A stretch of DNA of 64,000 nt from Pedobacter africanus. Its GTDB lineage: Bacteria; Bacteroidota; Bacteroidia; Sphingobacteriales; Sphingobacteriaceae. Location of the stretch: the NCBI RefSeq assembly GCF_900176535.1, contig NZ_FWXT01000003.1, forward strand, positions 372,001 to 436,000. Direction: 5' to 3'. This document shows, in pieces, positions 36,059-44,293 of this stretch. The translations under genes were made by a program, and so were the position numbers. Below the pieces are notes generated by a model that did no database searches, was not told the origin of the DNA, and saw only the letters and a list, made by a program, of their open reading frames with translations. How positions within the stretch are numbered: position 1 is the first letter of the stretch; each line of letters opens with the position of its first letter.

Positions 36059-37549
36059 ATGAAAGTTATGCGAATTAAAGAAATCATATCAGGGGCACTA
36101 ATTGGCTGTACCCTGCTGTTTGCCTGTAAAAAGGACAACAATAAATATACCTACAATGAGGTCAACGAACTGACCATCACCGGGCCCCAGCAGGAAATCC
36201 TGGTTGTGCAGCGTGATACCATCCGCATCAATCCTGTCATTGCTGAATCGGTAAGTGGCGGCGGGCCATATACCTATCAATGGGAGGTTTACCGTTCCAA
36301 AGACCTGAACAGCTGGGAAATTACCCCTATTAACCCGGCTACCACCTCAACAACCCTCTCTACCGAAAAAAACCTGAAGGTTCCCGCCCTGGTTGCCCCC
36401 GGAACTTATATGCTGCAGTATACAGTAACCGATACCAAAACAAACCTGCGTAAGTCGGTCCGGTATCCGTTAACAGTGAATGGCAAATATTATGAGGGCT
36501 GGCTGGTAACGGCCGATATAAGTGGTAAAACCATGCTTTCCTTTGTACGGCAGGACGATGTAGTCTTCAACGATGTAATTGGCGCTTCCAATCCTTCGCT
36601 GGTCATTGCCGGCAAGCCGCTGGCAGCGTTCTCAGGCATACAGGCCAAACTAGAGGATGTCAACGTGTTTACCGACCAGGGCATGTACCGCTTCAGCGCC
36701 AACGATTTTTCTTTCAGCGGTAAGTCGCCAGATCTTTTTGAAACGGCCATCAATCCGGTATCAGGTCCAACGTATGCCGTGAACAGTGTTAATTTCGACC
36801 AGTATGTAGTTAGCAATGGCAACGTATATGGTACGCTGGCACCAAACCAGGGCATCGCCAAATATTCGGAGCGCTTTAACGGCCCTGCGGGTTATTCGGT
36901 GTTTCCGTATTTTATGAGCGGAACCCAGTATTGGACCCTGTTTTATGATAACAATGGCAAGCGGTTCCTGCACGCTACTTATACCAGCCGCTCGTTCAGC
37001 ACTTTTCCTGCTGCGGCTGATGCAAGCGCTGTCTTTAACATGAGCAACGTAGGCAAAACATTGGTAGGGGGTGATAAAGGGCCAAATACAGAGTATTACC
37101 TGGTGATGAAAGATGCAACCGGTTATTACCTCTGCTCGGTATTGCCCAACAACAAACAGGCGGCGGGGCTGATGGACAAAATGGACAGCGCACCTGAGAT
37201 TGACAAGGCCTCTATTTTTGCGGCTTCGGAACTGAATAAACAGCTGTATTATGCTGTGGCCAACAAAATTTACCTGTACGATGTGCTGGCCAGAACTGCA
37301 CGGTTGGTCTATACTTTTCCTGCAAATGTCCAGATCAAAGACCTGAAGATGTTTAAAGGGCTGGGCTGGGGCAAAGCCAATACCGCCTACAATACCCGCC
37401 TTGTGGCGGCAACCTATAATGGAACAGAAGGAGCGCTTTACTACCTCGATTTGCTGGCCATAGGTGATGTAGCCAACGGCACCTACAGCAAAAAATTCGG
37501 TGGCTTTGGCAATATTGTCCATATCAATTACCGTATCCCTAACCTGTAA
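36059..37549 (+). CDS. PKD-like family surface lipoprotein
   Basis: This 496-residue lipoprotein (lipobox CTLLFAC; Cys22 or so) has two PKD-like folds in the first 150 residues (ITGPQQEILVVQRDTIRINPVIAES, GGPYTYQWEVY) and a C-terminal propeller-like region. It belongs to the PKD-like family that accompanies DUF4843 and SusCD. The start could be 36059 or the second Met at 36068. It is probably a surface-exposed accessory binding protein. Confidence 0.85.
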   Translation: MKVMRIKEIISGALIGCTLLFACKKDNNKYTYNEVNELTITGPQQEILVVQRDTIRINPVIAESVSGGGPYTYQWEVYRSKDLNSWEITPINPATTSTTLSTEKNLKVPALVAPGTYMLQYTVTDTKTNLRKSVRYPLTVNGKYYEGWLVTADISGKTMLSFVRQDDVVFNDVIGASNPSLVIAGKPLAAFSGIQAKLEDVNVFTDQGMYRFSANDFSFSGKSPDLFETAINPVSGPTYAVNSVNFDQYVVSNGNVYGTLAPNQGIAKYSERFNGPAGYSVFPYFMSGTQYWTLFYDNNGKRFLHATYTSRSFSTFPAAADASAVFNMSNVGKTLVGGDKGPNTEYYLVMKDATGYYLCSVLPNNKQAAGLMDKMDSAPEIDKASIFAASELNKQLYYAVANKIYLYDVLARTARLVYTFPANVQIKDLKMFKGLGWGKANTAYNTRLVAATYNGTEGALYYLDLLAIGDVANGTYSKKFGGFGNIVHINYRIPNL

Positions 37550-37561
37550 ACCAATTACAAT

Positions 37562-38587
37562 ATGAAAAAAAATATCACAACAGCTTTGGCCATGCTTCCG
37601 TTACTGGCCATGGCACAAACCAATACTTATACTTTACAAGGCAAATTTAAATCTGCATCCGTTGCGGGTAAGGTCTATATGCAATATTACAAAGGCGGAA
37701 TTACCAAAAGAGACAGTGCAACTGTCAGCAAAGGTGCTTTTGAATTAAAAGGGCCTTTAGACGGGCCACAACAGGTATACCTTACTTTCTTCAGCAAAGA
37801 TGCGCCAGCAGATAAGCGAATGCGAAACCAGGATGCCCGTTCTATGTACCTCGATCGGGGCCTCATCCGTATGGATATTTCCGATTCCATCAAAACTGCC
37901 AGCCTTAGCGGGACCATCAATGCCGATCACAAAAAATACGAACAGGTCTTGAAAACAAAAGAAGGACAGGAGGCCCGGCTTACCGCTTTCGTAAAACAAA
38001 ACCCTGATTCCTATTTCAGTCTGCAGGCACTCCTTAAACTGGCGGGGGCTTATTTTGATGCTGCTAAGGTAGAGCCCTTATTTAAGGGGCTTTCTGCTGG
38101 AAATCGCAATTCCAAAGAAGGACAGGCATTTGCAGCTACTATTGCCGCTTCCAAAGCTACTGTTGCAGGCAATATGGCACCTGATTTTACACATAATGAC
38201 ACCAATGGCAAGCCGGTAAAATTGTCTGACTTTAAAGGAAAGTATGTATTGCTCGATTTCTGGGCATCCTGGTGTGGCCCTTGCCGAGCTGAAAACCCTA
38301 AAGTATTAAAGGCCTATAATGCCTTTAAAGACAAGAACTTTACCGTTTTGGGGGTATCGGTTGACAGGGCCGAAGACCGTGATAAATGGCTGAAAGCAAT
38401 CAAAGATGATGGAATGCCATGGACACAGCTCAATGACGCCGATCATACCGATCTCAAGGGGGCGGGTAACCTGTACGCTATTAAAGCCATCCCATCCAAT
38501 TTTCTGATTGATCCCAGCGGAAAGATCATCGCTAAAAACCTGAGGGGCGATGCCCTGGAAAAGAAACTGGAAGAAATGATAAAGTAA
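37562..38587 (+). CDS. Thiol:disulfide oxidoreductase, DUF4369 + TlpA
   Basis: The 341-residue secreted protein has a signal peptide (about 1-19, ending MAMAQ), a DUF4369 domain (about 20-130), then a thioredoxin fold whose active site is WASWCGPCRAENP (CGPC near residues 240-243) with the cis-Pro loop IPSNFLID. It probably reduces disulfides in the periplasm or in cargo taken up by the SusCD system. It closes the operon and is followed by a strong bidirectional terminator. Confidence 0.92.
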   Translation: MKKNITTALAMLPLLAMAQTNTYTLQGKFKSASVAGKVYMQYYKGGITKRDSATVSKGAFELKGPLDGPQQVYLTFFSKDAPADKRMRNQDARSMYLDRGLIRMDISDSIKTASLSGTINADHKKYEQVLKTKEGQEARLTAFVKQNPDSYFSLQALLKLAGAYFDAAKVEPLFKGLSAGNRNSKEGQAFAATIAASKATVAGNMAPDFTHNDTNGKPVKLSDFKGKYVLLDFWASWCGPCRAENPKVLKAYNAFKDKNFTVLGVSVDRAEDRDKWLKAIKDDGMPWTQLNDADHTDLKGAGNLYAIKAIPSNFLIDPSGKIIAKNLRGDALEKKLEEMIK

Positions 38588-38620
38588 AAACAAAAGAGCC
38601 GGCTTGCCGGCTCTTTTGTT
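38588..38620. terminator. Strong bidirectional terminator ending the susCD operon
   Basis: AACAAAAGAGCCGGC and GCCGGCTCTTTTGTT form a perfect stem with a TT loop. It serves the plus-strand TlpA gene and the convergent SRPBCC gene, whose stop is at 38619. Confidence 0.85.
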
Positions 38621-39158
38621 ACTTTTCAACGATGGTTTTCAATTTATCCAGACCACCCTGTAAATCCTTTCCGATCATCTCTTCCATATTCATACAAAGC
38701 AGCATGAGGTTCATTGGCCAGGGCATTTTTCCTGTAAAACCCCATTTAACTTTGGTTTTATCTGCACCAATGGGCTCTGTAGTCATATAGGCATTGTCTT
38801 CGGCCTCAAACGGTTCTTTAAAACGCAGCTTCATTTCAATACGCTCGCCGTCGGTAATTTTAGTGATCTCCTGCTCACCCTTACCCGCATTTTTGTTGGT
38901 GCTGTCCCAGGCATAAATAAAGCCAACCGTACCATCTGTTCCGGTATAACTCTTTTTCATAGCCGGATCTATATTGTTCCATACACTGTACTGGTCCTGG
39001 TTCTTCACAAATTTGATAAAATCAAACACTTCCTGTTTAGGTTTGCTGATGGTGACTTCTCTTTCAACCGCATAATCTTTTTTGGTAAAGAGTGCCACAA
39101 CCAGGGCCAATACAATGATCCCCAGAATGACAAACAGAATTTTTTTCAAAATTTTCAT
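38619..39158 (-). CDS. SRPBCC-family membrane-anchored protein
   Basis: The 179-residue protein has one N-terminal transmembrane helix (about 5-24, ILFVILGIIVLALVVALF) and a START/polyketide-cyclase-like SRPBCC domain (TISKPKQEVFDFIKFVKNQDQYSVWN; KWGFTGKMPWPMNLML). Proteins of this kind bind hydrophobic ligands. Ligand and partner are unknown. It is convergent with the susCD operon and divergent from the LCP gene. Confidence 0.85.
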   Translation of the reverse strand: MKILKKILFVILGIIVLALVVALFTKKDYAVEREVTISKPKQEVFDFIKFVKNQDQYSVWNNIDPAMKKSYTGTDGTVGFIYAWDSTNKNAGKGEQEITKITDGERIEMKLRFKEPFEAEDNAYMTTEPIGADKTKVKWGFTGKMPWPMNLMLLCMNMEEMIGKDLQGGLDKLKTIVEK

Positions 39159-39262
39159 AATAGTAAGTTTTGGTTACATAAAGATGATTAATTTTTTTCA
39201 ATTGCCAATAACATTTAGACGGCTCCGAAGCTAGCTGGCAGGGATATTGCCCTGCTTCATGA

Positions 39263-40225
39263 ATGAAAAAGTTATTCCTATTTATGTTTATAAGTGTGTT
39301 TGGCCTGCAGTTAAGGGCGCAAGATAACACTATTAGCACCAGACCGGTAGCTGTAAAATTAGATAAAAGCCCCCAGGCGCTGGGAATTGCTCCGCAGGTA
39401 AGCGCCAGACTTAAAACCATAACAAATCCGCCCACAAACATAGCGCTGTTTGCTGTAGATAAACGCCAGGAACAGGATAAAGCAAACTCAGATGTGATTA
39501 TGGTTATTTCTGTTGATCAACAGAGCGGAAAGATTAAAATGTCTTCCATCATGAGGGATGCCTATGTGAATATAGACGGACATGGAATGGATAAAATCAA
39601 TGCTGCTTATGCCTTCGGCGGACCGCAACTGGCTATAAAAACCATCAATCAGAATTTTGGCCTTGACATTAAAGACTATATTAATGTTGATTTTTACAGT
39701 GCAGCGAAGATTGTGGATGCCTTGGGAGGGGTAGATGTGAATGTAAAAGAGGCAGAGCTTCCGGTATTGAACAATTATCTTGATGAATTGGCCATTTATG
39801 AGAAAGTACCCGCAGTACACGTGAATACTGCCGGCTTGCAGAACCTAACAGGCAGACAGGCCGTAGCTTATACACGTATAAGAAAAGTGGGCAATGGTGA
39901 TTATGAAAGAACCGAAAGGCAACGCTCGGTGCTTGTAGCTTTGTTCGGTAAAATGAAAAGCTCTGGTCAGCAAGCTTTTCCCGCCTTCGCTTCGCAGATT
40001 CTACCTAATTTAGAAACAAGTATGGGTAGCATGACGCTGTTAAATTTTGCGGGAAACGTGCTGAATTCAAAACATAAAGTGATTGATGAGGCAAGATTTC
40101 CGTTAGATGGGCAAAGCGCGGGGAAAAGGATCAACAACGTCTGGTACCTCACTACCGACTTAAAAGCAACATCCGCAGCCATTCATAACTTTATTTATAA
40201 AGGAATAAAACCTGTTTCTAAATAG
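39263..40225 (+). CDS. LytR-CpsA-Psr (LCP) family protein
   Basis: The 320-residue protein has a signal peptide (about 1-19, ending LQLRAQ) and an LCP domain with DVIMVISVDQQSGKIKMSSIMRDAYVNIDG, DKINAAYAFGGPQLAIKTINQNFGLDI, DALGGVDVNVKEAEL and QAVAYTRIRKVGNGDYERTERQRSVL. These carry the Arg and Asp residues typical of LCP phosphotransferases, which attach polymers to peptidoglycan in Gram-positive bacteria. In this Gram-negative setting the acceptor is unknown; there is no transmembrane helix, so it is secreted or periplasmic. Confidence 0.88.
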   Translation: MKKLFLFMFISVFGLQLRAQDNTISTRPVAVKLDKSPQALGIAPQVSARLKTITNPPTNIALFAVDKRQEQDKANSDVIMVISVDQQSGKIKMSSIMRDAYVNIDGHGMDKINAAYAFGGPQLAIKTINQNFGLDIKDYINVDFYSAAKIVDALGGVDVNVKEAELPVLNNYLDELAIYEKVPAVHVNTAGLQNLTGRQAVAYTRIRKVGNGDYERTERQRSVLVALFGKMKSSGQQAFPAFASQILPNLETSMGSMTLLNFAGNVLNSKHKVIDEARFPLDGQSAGKRINNVWYLTTDLKATSAAIHNFIYKGIKPVSK

Positions 40226-40335
40226 AAAACGGCAAATAATCCGACAAAAAAAATACAAATCAGTTGCCTGCTATTTAAACGGTAGCCCTTATATTTGCGG
40301 CAATACCAATATAAAGCGATACAAACCAGCTGATT

Positions 40336-40644
40336 ATGTTTAAGAAAATAGCAGGCTTATTGATTCTACTTTCCTTTTTATTGATAAAAGGGGCGCCGTT
40401 ATTTGCTGCATGGCAACATACTCAAAATGCTGTGGCTTGCTGTACTGATCAGACAACTGATGATACCAGCGATGCTGAAAAAGAAAACAAACAGCTGGAA
40501 ACCCCTGATGAAGATTTTGGAGGGCAGCCCGTTCTGGAGCCTGCTTCTTTAACTATTGCTAAGAAAGCAAGGCACATCATCGTACCTGACGTAAGTGCGC
40601 CTTATATTTCATTGCCTTACCCGCCCCCCAACAGCTGTTCATAA
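40336..40644 (+). CDS. Unknown small secreted protein with a CC motif
   Basis: The 102-residue protein has a hydrophobic N-terminus (about 1-24, IAGLLILLSFLLIKGAPLFAAW) that looks like a signal peptide, an ACCTDQ motif near residues 33-38, an acidic middle and a proline-rich end. I do not recognise a family. An upstream purine-rich segment is compatible with translation. Confidence 0.5.
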   Translation: MFKKIAGLLILLSFLLIKGAPLFAAWQHTQNAVACCTDQTTDDTSDAEKENKQLETPDEDFGGQPVLEPASLTIAKKARHIIVPDVSAPYISLPYPPPNSCS

Positions 40645-40723
40645 TTGCAGAACAGATTCCCTGGTTGTGATCTGTAATAGGTCATGCAACCCATATTTAT
40701 ATATTAACACAAAATTTTATTTT

Positions 40724-41158
40724 ATGAACTATCCTTTGTTTAAAGGTTCTGTAATGGGACTTTTATTAGCTGCGGCTACATTAACGGCCAGTGCGCAAAA
40801 AATTAACGAGCAGGAACTGAAAGTTAATGTTGGTAAAATTTCCAATTCAACACAGCATTTAAAAAACCTTGAACCTGTCACATTTAAGTACGATGTAAGT
40901 AAGTACAAGCACCTGAAGCTCCCTTCCGGAGAGCAATATGGTTTCCTGGCCAGTAATGTACAGCCAGAATTTCCGGCAATGGTTTACGAAGCTTCAAAAA
41001 CTTATGAAGCCGGTAAAAACAACGCTAAGGTAGCCCGGTATAACGAAGTGCAGACAGAGAACCTGATCCCTGTACTTGTAGCCGCCATTAAAGAGCAGCA
41101 GGCAGAAATAGAGCTTTTAAAGAAAGAAGTGCAGCTGCTGAAACAAAAATCCAAATAA
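40724..41158 (+). CDS. Secreted protein with a S74-like chaperone remnant
   Basis: The 144-residue protein has a signal peptide (about 1-24, LAAATLTASAQ) and a region resembling the C-terminal intramolecular chaperone (Peptidase S74) seen on tail fibres and cell-surface proteins: EPVTFKYDVSKYKHL, YGFLASNVQPEFP and ENLIPVLVAAIKEQQAEIELLKKE. The catalytic Ser/Lys of active S74 domains is not obvious, so it is probably a non-cleaving relative. The frame is open from 40595, but the ATG at 40724 follows a TTTTAT leader and gives a proper signal peptide. Confidence 0.6.
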   Translation: MNYPLFKGSVMGLLLAAATLTASAQKINEQELKVNVGKISNSTQHLKNLEPVTFKYDVSKYKHLKLPSGEQYGFLASNVQPEFPAMVYEASKTYEAGKNNAKVARYNEVQTENLIPVLVAAIKEQQAEIELLKKEVQLLKQKSK

Positions 41159-41189
41159 ATACTTTTTTTTAGTTTAAGTGTTTTGGGAA

Positions 41190-41214
41190 GTCATCCGTAA
41201 GGATGGCTTTTTTT
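41190..41214 (+). terminator. Terminator before the cyclase gene
   Basis: GTCATCC and GGATGGC pair around GTAA and are followed by seven T. The first in-frame ATG of the next gene (41203) lies inside this stem, which argues for the later start. Confidence 0.7.
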
Positions 41215-41229
41215 GTTAAATTAGTAACC

Positions 41230-42261
41230 ATGAACACAAGAACAAGGTATAAATTTAAGCTGCTGTTTATCCTGACTTTATCCTGGCTGTTTATAGGATT
41301 ACTGATTGCCATATACGATTACCTGGTCCTGCATACACACACTTCAAAGGGTGCTGATCCTGCTTATTCTTTTCTCTTTTCTGTTGCGGTAAATATGGGT
41401 TCTGGCTTAATTGGCGCTTTGCTGGGCGGAAGCCTGCTTATATTTTTTATCAATGTAAAGTATCAGGATAAGTCCTATGGCTATACCGTAATCACAGTAA
41501 CCTCGTTTTTTATCCTGATCATCCTGCTCATCAATGTTATTTTAAGAAGTATTGGTTACGCCGATACTGCGAGGCTTTTCAAAAGCGGACTGGTCTGGGC
41601 TGTGGTTGTTGCCATTACCCAGCTGCTGCTGCAGATCAACAGTAAGTTCGGGCCGGGCGTTTTCTGGAACATTGTCCGCGGAAAATACAATACCCCCAGG
41701 GAAGAGTCCCGGATCTTTATGTTTTTTGATCTCAATTCCTCTACCTCTACCGCAGAAAAACTGGGCGACAAAAAATATCATGCCCTGCTTAAAGATATTT
41801 TTACTGATGTAACCAACCCTATACTGGACAATAAGGGCGAGATTTACCAGTACGTGGGCGATGAGGTAGTGGTGGCCTGGACCTATAAAGATGGGATTGA
41901 AGACAGCAGGTGCATCCAGTGCTTTTTTGACATTAAGAACTACCTGGAAGAAAGAAAAGAGAAATACCTGCAGCAATATGGCCTGCTGCCCACCTTTAAA
42001 GCCGGCATCCATTGCGGCAGGGTAGTGGCAGGTGAAGTCGGGATCATCAAAAGGGACATCACCTATTCGGGCGATGTCCTGAATACGACTTCGAGGATTT
42101 CCGGACTATGCAGGCAGTTCAATGCCGAAGTTATTGTATCTTCCGATCTGGCATCCATACTGCAGCTGGGTAACTTTGCTACCCAGTTACTGGGGGCCAT
42201 CAAACTAAGGGGCAAAGAAAAGGAAGTGCAGCTGATTTCGCTCAGGCTGGCAGTTCCTTAA
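41230..42261 (+). CDS. Membrane-anchored class III nucleotidyl cyclase
   Basis: The 343-residue protein has about four transmembrane segments (residues 10-130) and a class III cyclase domain. Metal Asp residues sit in MFFDLNSSTSTAEKLG and QYVGDEVVVAW; the later motif YSGDVLNTTSRISGLC has the Asn and Arg of the catalytic set. It should make cAMP or cGMP; the specificity-determining residues do not settle which. The start at 41230 (MNTRTRYKFK) is preferred because the earlier ATG is in a terminator hairpin. Confidence 0.88.
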   Translation: MNTRTRYKFKLLFILTLSWLFIGLLIAIYDYLVLHTHTSKGADPAYSFLFSVAVNMGSGLIGALLGGSLLIFFINVKYQDKSYGYTVITVTSFFILIILLINVILRSIGYADTARLFKSGLVWAVVVAITQLLLQINSKFGPGVFWNIVRGKYNTPREESRIFMFFDLNSSTSTAEKLGDKKYHALLKDIFTDVTNPILDNKGEIYQYVGDEVVVAWTYKDGIEDSRCIQCFFDIKNYLEERKEKYLQQYGLLPTFKAGIHCGRVVAGEVGIIKRDITYSGDVLNTTSRISGLCRQFNAEVIVSSDLASILQLGNFATQLLGAIKLRGKEKEVQLISLRLAVP

Positions 42262-42275
42262 ACTTTGCATGCTTT

Positions 42276-43280
42276 TTAATTATTTACCAGTTTTAATGCA
42301 CCTTCACTATACCTGGCGCCAGTATTTGGATACTTCGCCGTTAATTCTTCAATAGCGCTTAAGTCGGCGGCCGACAATGACACCTCTACTGCTCCTGCAT
42401 TTTCTTCCAGGTATTTACGTTTTTTAGTACCCGGAATAGGAATGATGTCCTCACCTTTTGCCAGCACCCATGCCAGGGCCAGCTGTGCAGGTGTTACATT
42501 TTTCTGTGCGGCCAGGGCAGCAAATTCTTTTGTCAGCGATTGGTTGTTCTCATAATTTTCGCCATTGTACCTGGGCAGCGATTTACGGAAATCTGTTGCG
42601 GCAAGCTGATCTACCTGAAGTGTATTGGTAACCAGGCCCCTGGCCAGCGGAGAATAAGGCACCAGCGAAATGCCAAGCTCCCTTACCGTATCCAGGATTT
42701 CCCCCTCAACATCGCGGGTAAGCAAGGAGTATTCACTTTGCAAAGCGGTAATGGGGTGTACGGCATGTGCTTTACGGATAGATGCAGGAGAAGCTTCGCT
42801 CAAACCCAGGTAGCGCACTTTTCCCTCTTTTACCAGCTGGGCCATGGCACCCACAGTATCCTCTACAGGAACGTTCGGGTCTACCCGGTGCGCATAATAC
42901 AGGTCTATCGTATCTATTTTTAAGCGCTTCAGGCTACGCTCTACTGCTATTTTTATCCATTCCGGCGATCCGTCGAAATAAGTGCCCCCTGCTGCATAGC
43001 TGTCGCCCGCAACGTCGTCCTTAAAGAGGAAGCCAAATTTGGTGGCAATAAATACTTTGTCGCGGTTAGGCACCAGAACTTTCGATATCAGTTCTTCGTT
43101 TGCCCCGTTCGCATACATATCGGCAGTATCCCAAAAGTTGATGCCCAGGTCTAATGCTTTATGTAAAGTGGCAATACTCTCCGTATCATCAGTAGGCCCG
43201 TAAGCAAAGCTCATGCCCATACAGCCCAATCCTATGGCCGATAATTGCGCTGTGGTAGTTCCAAGTTTTCTGTACTTCAT
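42276..43280 (-). CDS. Aldo/keto reductase
   Basis: The 334-residue enzyme of the YajO/AKR13-like group has MKYRKLGTTTAQLSAIGLGCMGMSFAYG, the catalytic pair NFWDTADMYANGANEELI, ATKFGFL, and YYAHRVDPNVPVEDT. The reading frame is open upstream to 43319, but a TAAATTTG -7 box lies at 43302-43309 between the two candidate ATGs, supporting the start at 43280. Its natural substrate is unknown. It is downstream of an AraC regulator on the same strand. Confidence 0.9.
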   Translation of the reverse strand: MKYRKLGTTTAQLSAIGLGCMGMSFAYGPTDDTESIATLHKALDLGINFWDTADMYANGANEELISKVLVPNRDKVFIATKFGFLFKDDVAGDSYAAGGTYFDGSPEWIKIAVERSLKRLKIDTIDLYYAHRVDPNVPVEDTVGAMAQLVKEGKVRYLGLSEASPASIRKAHAVHPITALQSEYSLLTRDVEGEILDTVRELGISLVPYSPLARGLVTNTLQVDQLAATDFRKSLPRYNGENYENNQSLTKEFAALAAQKNVTPAQLALAWVLAKGEDIIPIPGTKKRKYLEENAGAVEVSLSAADLSAIEELTAKYPNTGARYSEGALKLVNN

Positions 43281-43301
43281 GTCTTTATTTTTTTGATACA
43301 A

Positions 43302-43309
43302 CAAATTTA
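43302..43309 (-). promoter_or_regulatory. Putative -7 box for the aldo/keto reductase
   Basis: The minus strand reads TAAATTTG, matching TAnnTTTG, 21 bp before the ATG at 43280. Confidence 0.5.
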
Positions 43310-43361
43310 CTGCACACAATTGCAGTCTGATGTACAGTATTCAAACGGATACTTATAAAAT

Positions 43362-44270
43362 TCAAACCAATGTATTTCTTACCTCGCCGGGTGTGGCACC
43401 AGTCATCTTTTTAAAGAAATTGTTAAAATAAGCGGGGTATTCAAAACCCAGGCTATAGGCAATTTCAGATATGTTCCAATCGGTGTGCAGCAACAGGGCC
43501 TGGGCTTCCTGTACAATCCTGAGGGCAATGTGCTCAGTAGTGGTTTTACCCGTAACCTGCTTTACCGCACGGTTCAGGTAGTTTACATGTACAGACAGGT
43601 TAAGGGCATAATCGGCGGCCGTATTTAACTTTAAGGCCCGTTCCGGACTATCAATCGGAAACTGCCTTTCCAGCAGTTCCTTAAAAAGATTGCTGATGCG
43701 GAAAGCTGCATTGACTGGTTTCTGGTAATTTTGGGCAGGGATCATTTTCATGGCCTGGTGGATCAGTAAATGCAGGTAGGTATATAACAGGCTGTATTTC
43801 TGCGGATAATCGGAGCCGATCTCCTCCATCATTTTCCTGAATATGCCTGAAATTTCGGCCTGCTGCTGCTCATTTACAAAGAAGACCGGGCTACCGCCCA
43901 GCTTAAACAAGGGCGATTCCTGTAAAATCCCCTGCTGCTGGCCCGGCTGTACAAAAGCTTCGGTAAACAGGCAAAACCAGCCATCCTGTATTTCCGATTC
44001 TGCTTCAAAGGCATAGGGGATCACCGGATTGGAGAACAACAGGGCAGGGCGGTCAATCTCTATCCATTTATCGGCATAATGCAGTTTACCTGTACCAATG
44101 ATCAGCGAAACCTTGTAATAATCGCGCCGGCTATAAGGCGAAACAAAGGCGCAGGCCGATCTTGTAAACACATTTACGTGTCCTGCGCCAGCATTGTTTA
44201 AAGAAAGATTGAGCGGGTTGGCCGCCGGAATCCGATCGTAAAATTCTTTTACACTTTCAGTATGGTCCAT
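43362..44270 (-). CDS. AraC-family transcriptional regulator
   Basis: The 302-residue regulator has an N-terminal cupin-like sensor domain and a C-terminal double helix-turn-helix (LNRAVKQVTGKTTTEHIALRIVQEAQALLLHTDWNISEIAYSLGFEYPAYFNNFFKKMTGATPGEVR, about 235-298). It lies 81 bp upstream of the aldo/keto reductase gene on the same strand, a common arrangement where the regulator controls the reductase. Ligand unknown. Confidence 0.9.
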   Translation of the reverse strand: MDHTESVKEFYDRIPAANPLNLSLNNAGAGHVNVFTRSACAFVSPYSRRDYYKVSLIIGTGKLHYADKWIEIDRPALLFSNPVIPYAFEAESEIQDGWFCLFTEAFVQPGQQQGILQESPLFKLGGSPVFFVNEQQQAEISGIFRKMMEEIGSDYPQKYSLLYTYLHLLIHQAMKMIPAQNYQKPVNAAFRISNLFKELLERQFPIDSPERALKLNTAADYALNLSVHVNYLNRAVKQVTGKTTTEHIALRIVQEAQALLLHTDWNISEIAYSLGFEYPAYFNNFFKKMTGATPGEVRNTLV

Positions 44271-44293
44271 ACCTTAAAGTTATAAAAATCAAA

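Noticed and set aside
36761..37522. Minus-strand frame of 253 codons opposite the PKD-like gene
   Set aside because: The plus-strand gene has operon context and PKD motifs; this frame has none and is a shadow.
41203..41229. Earlier in-frame ATG for the cyclase gene
   Set aside because: It is inside a hairpin-plus-T-run terminator (41190-41214); the ATG at 41230 is used instead.
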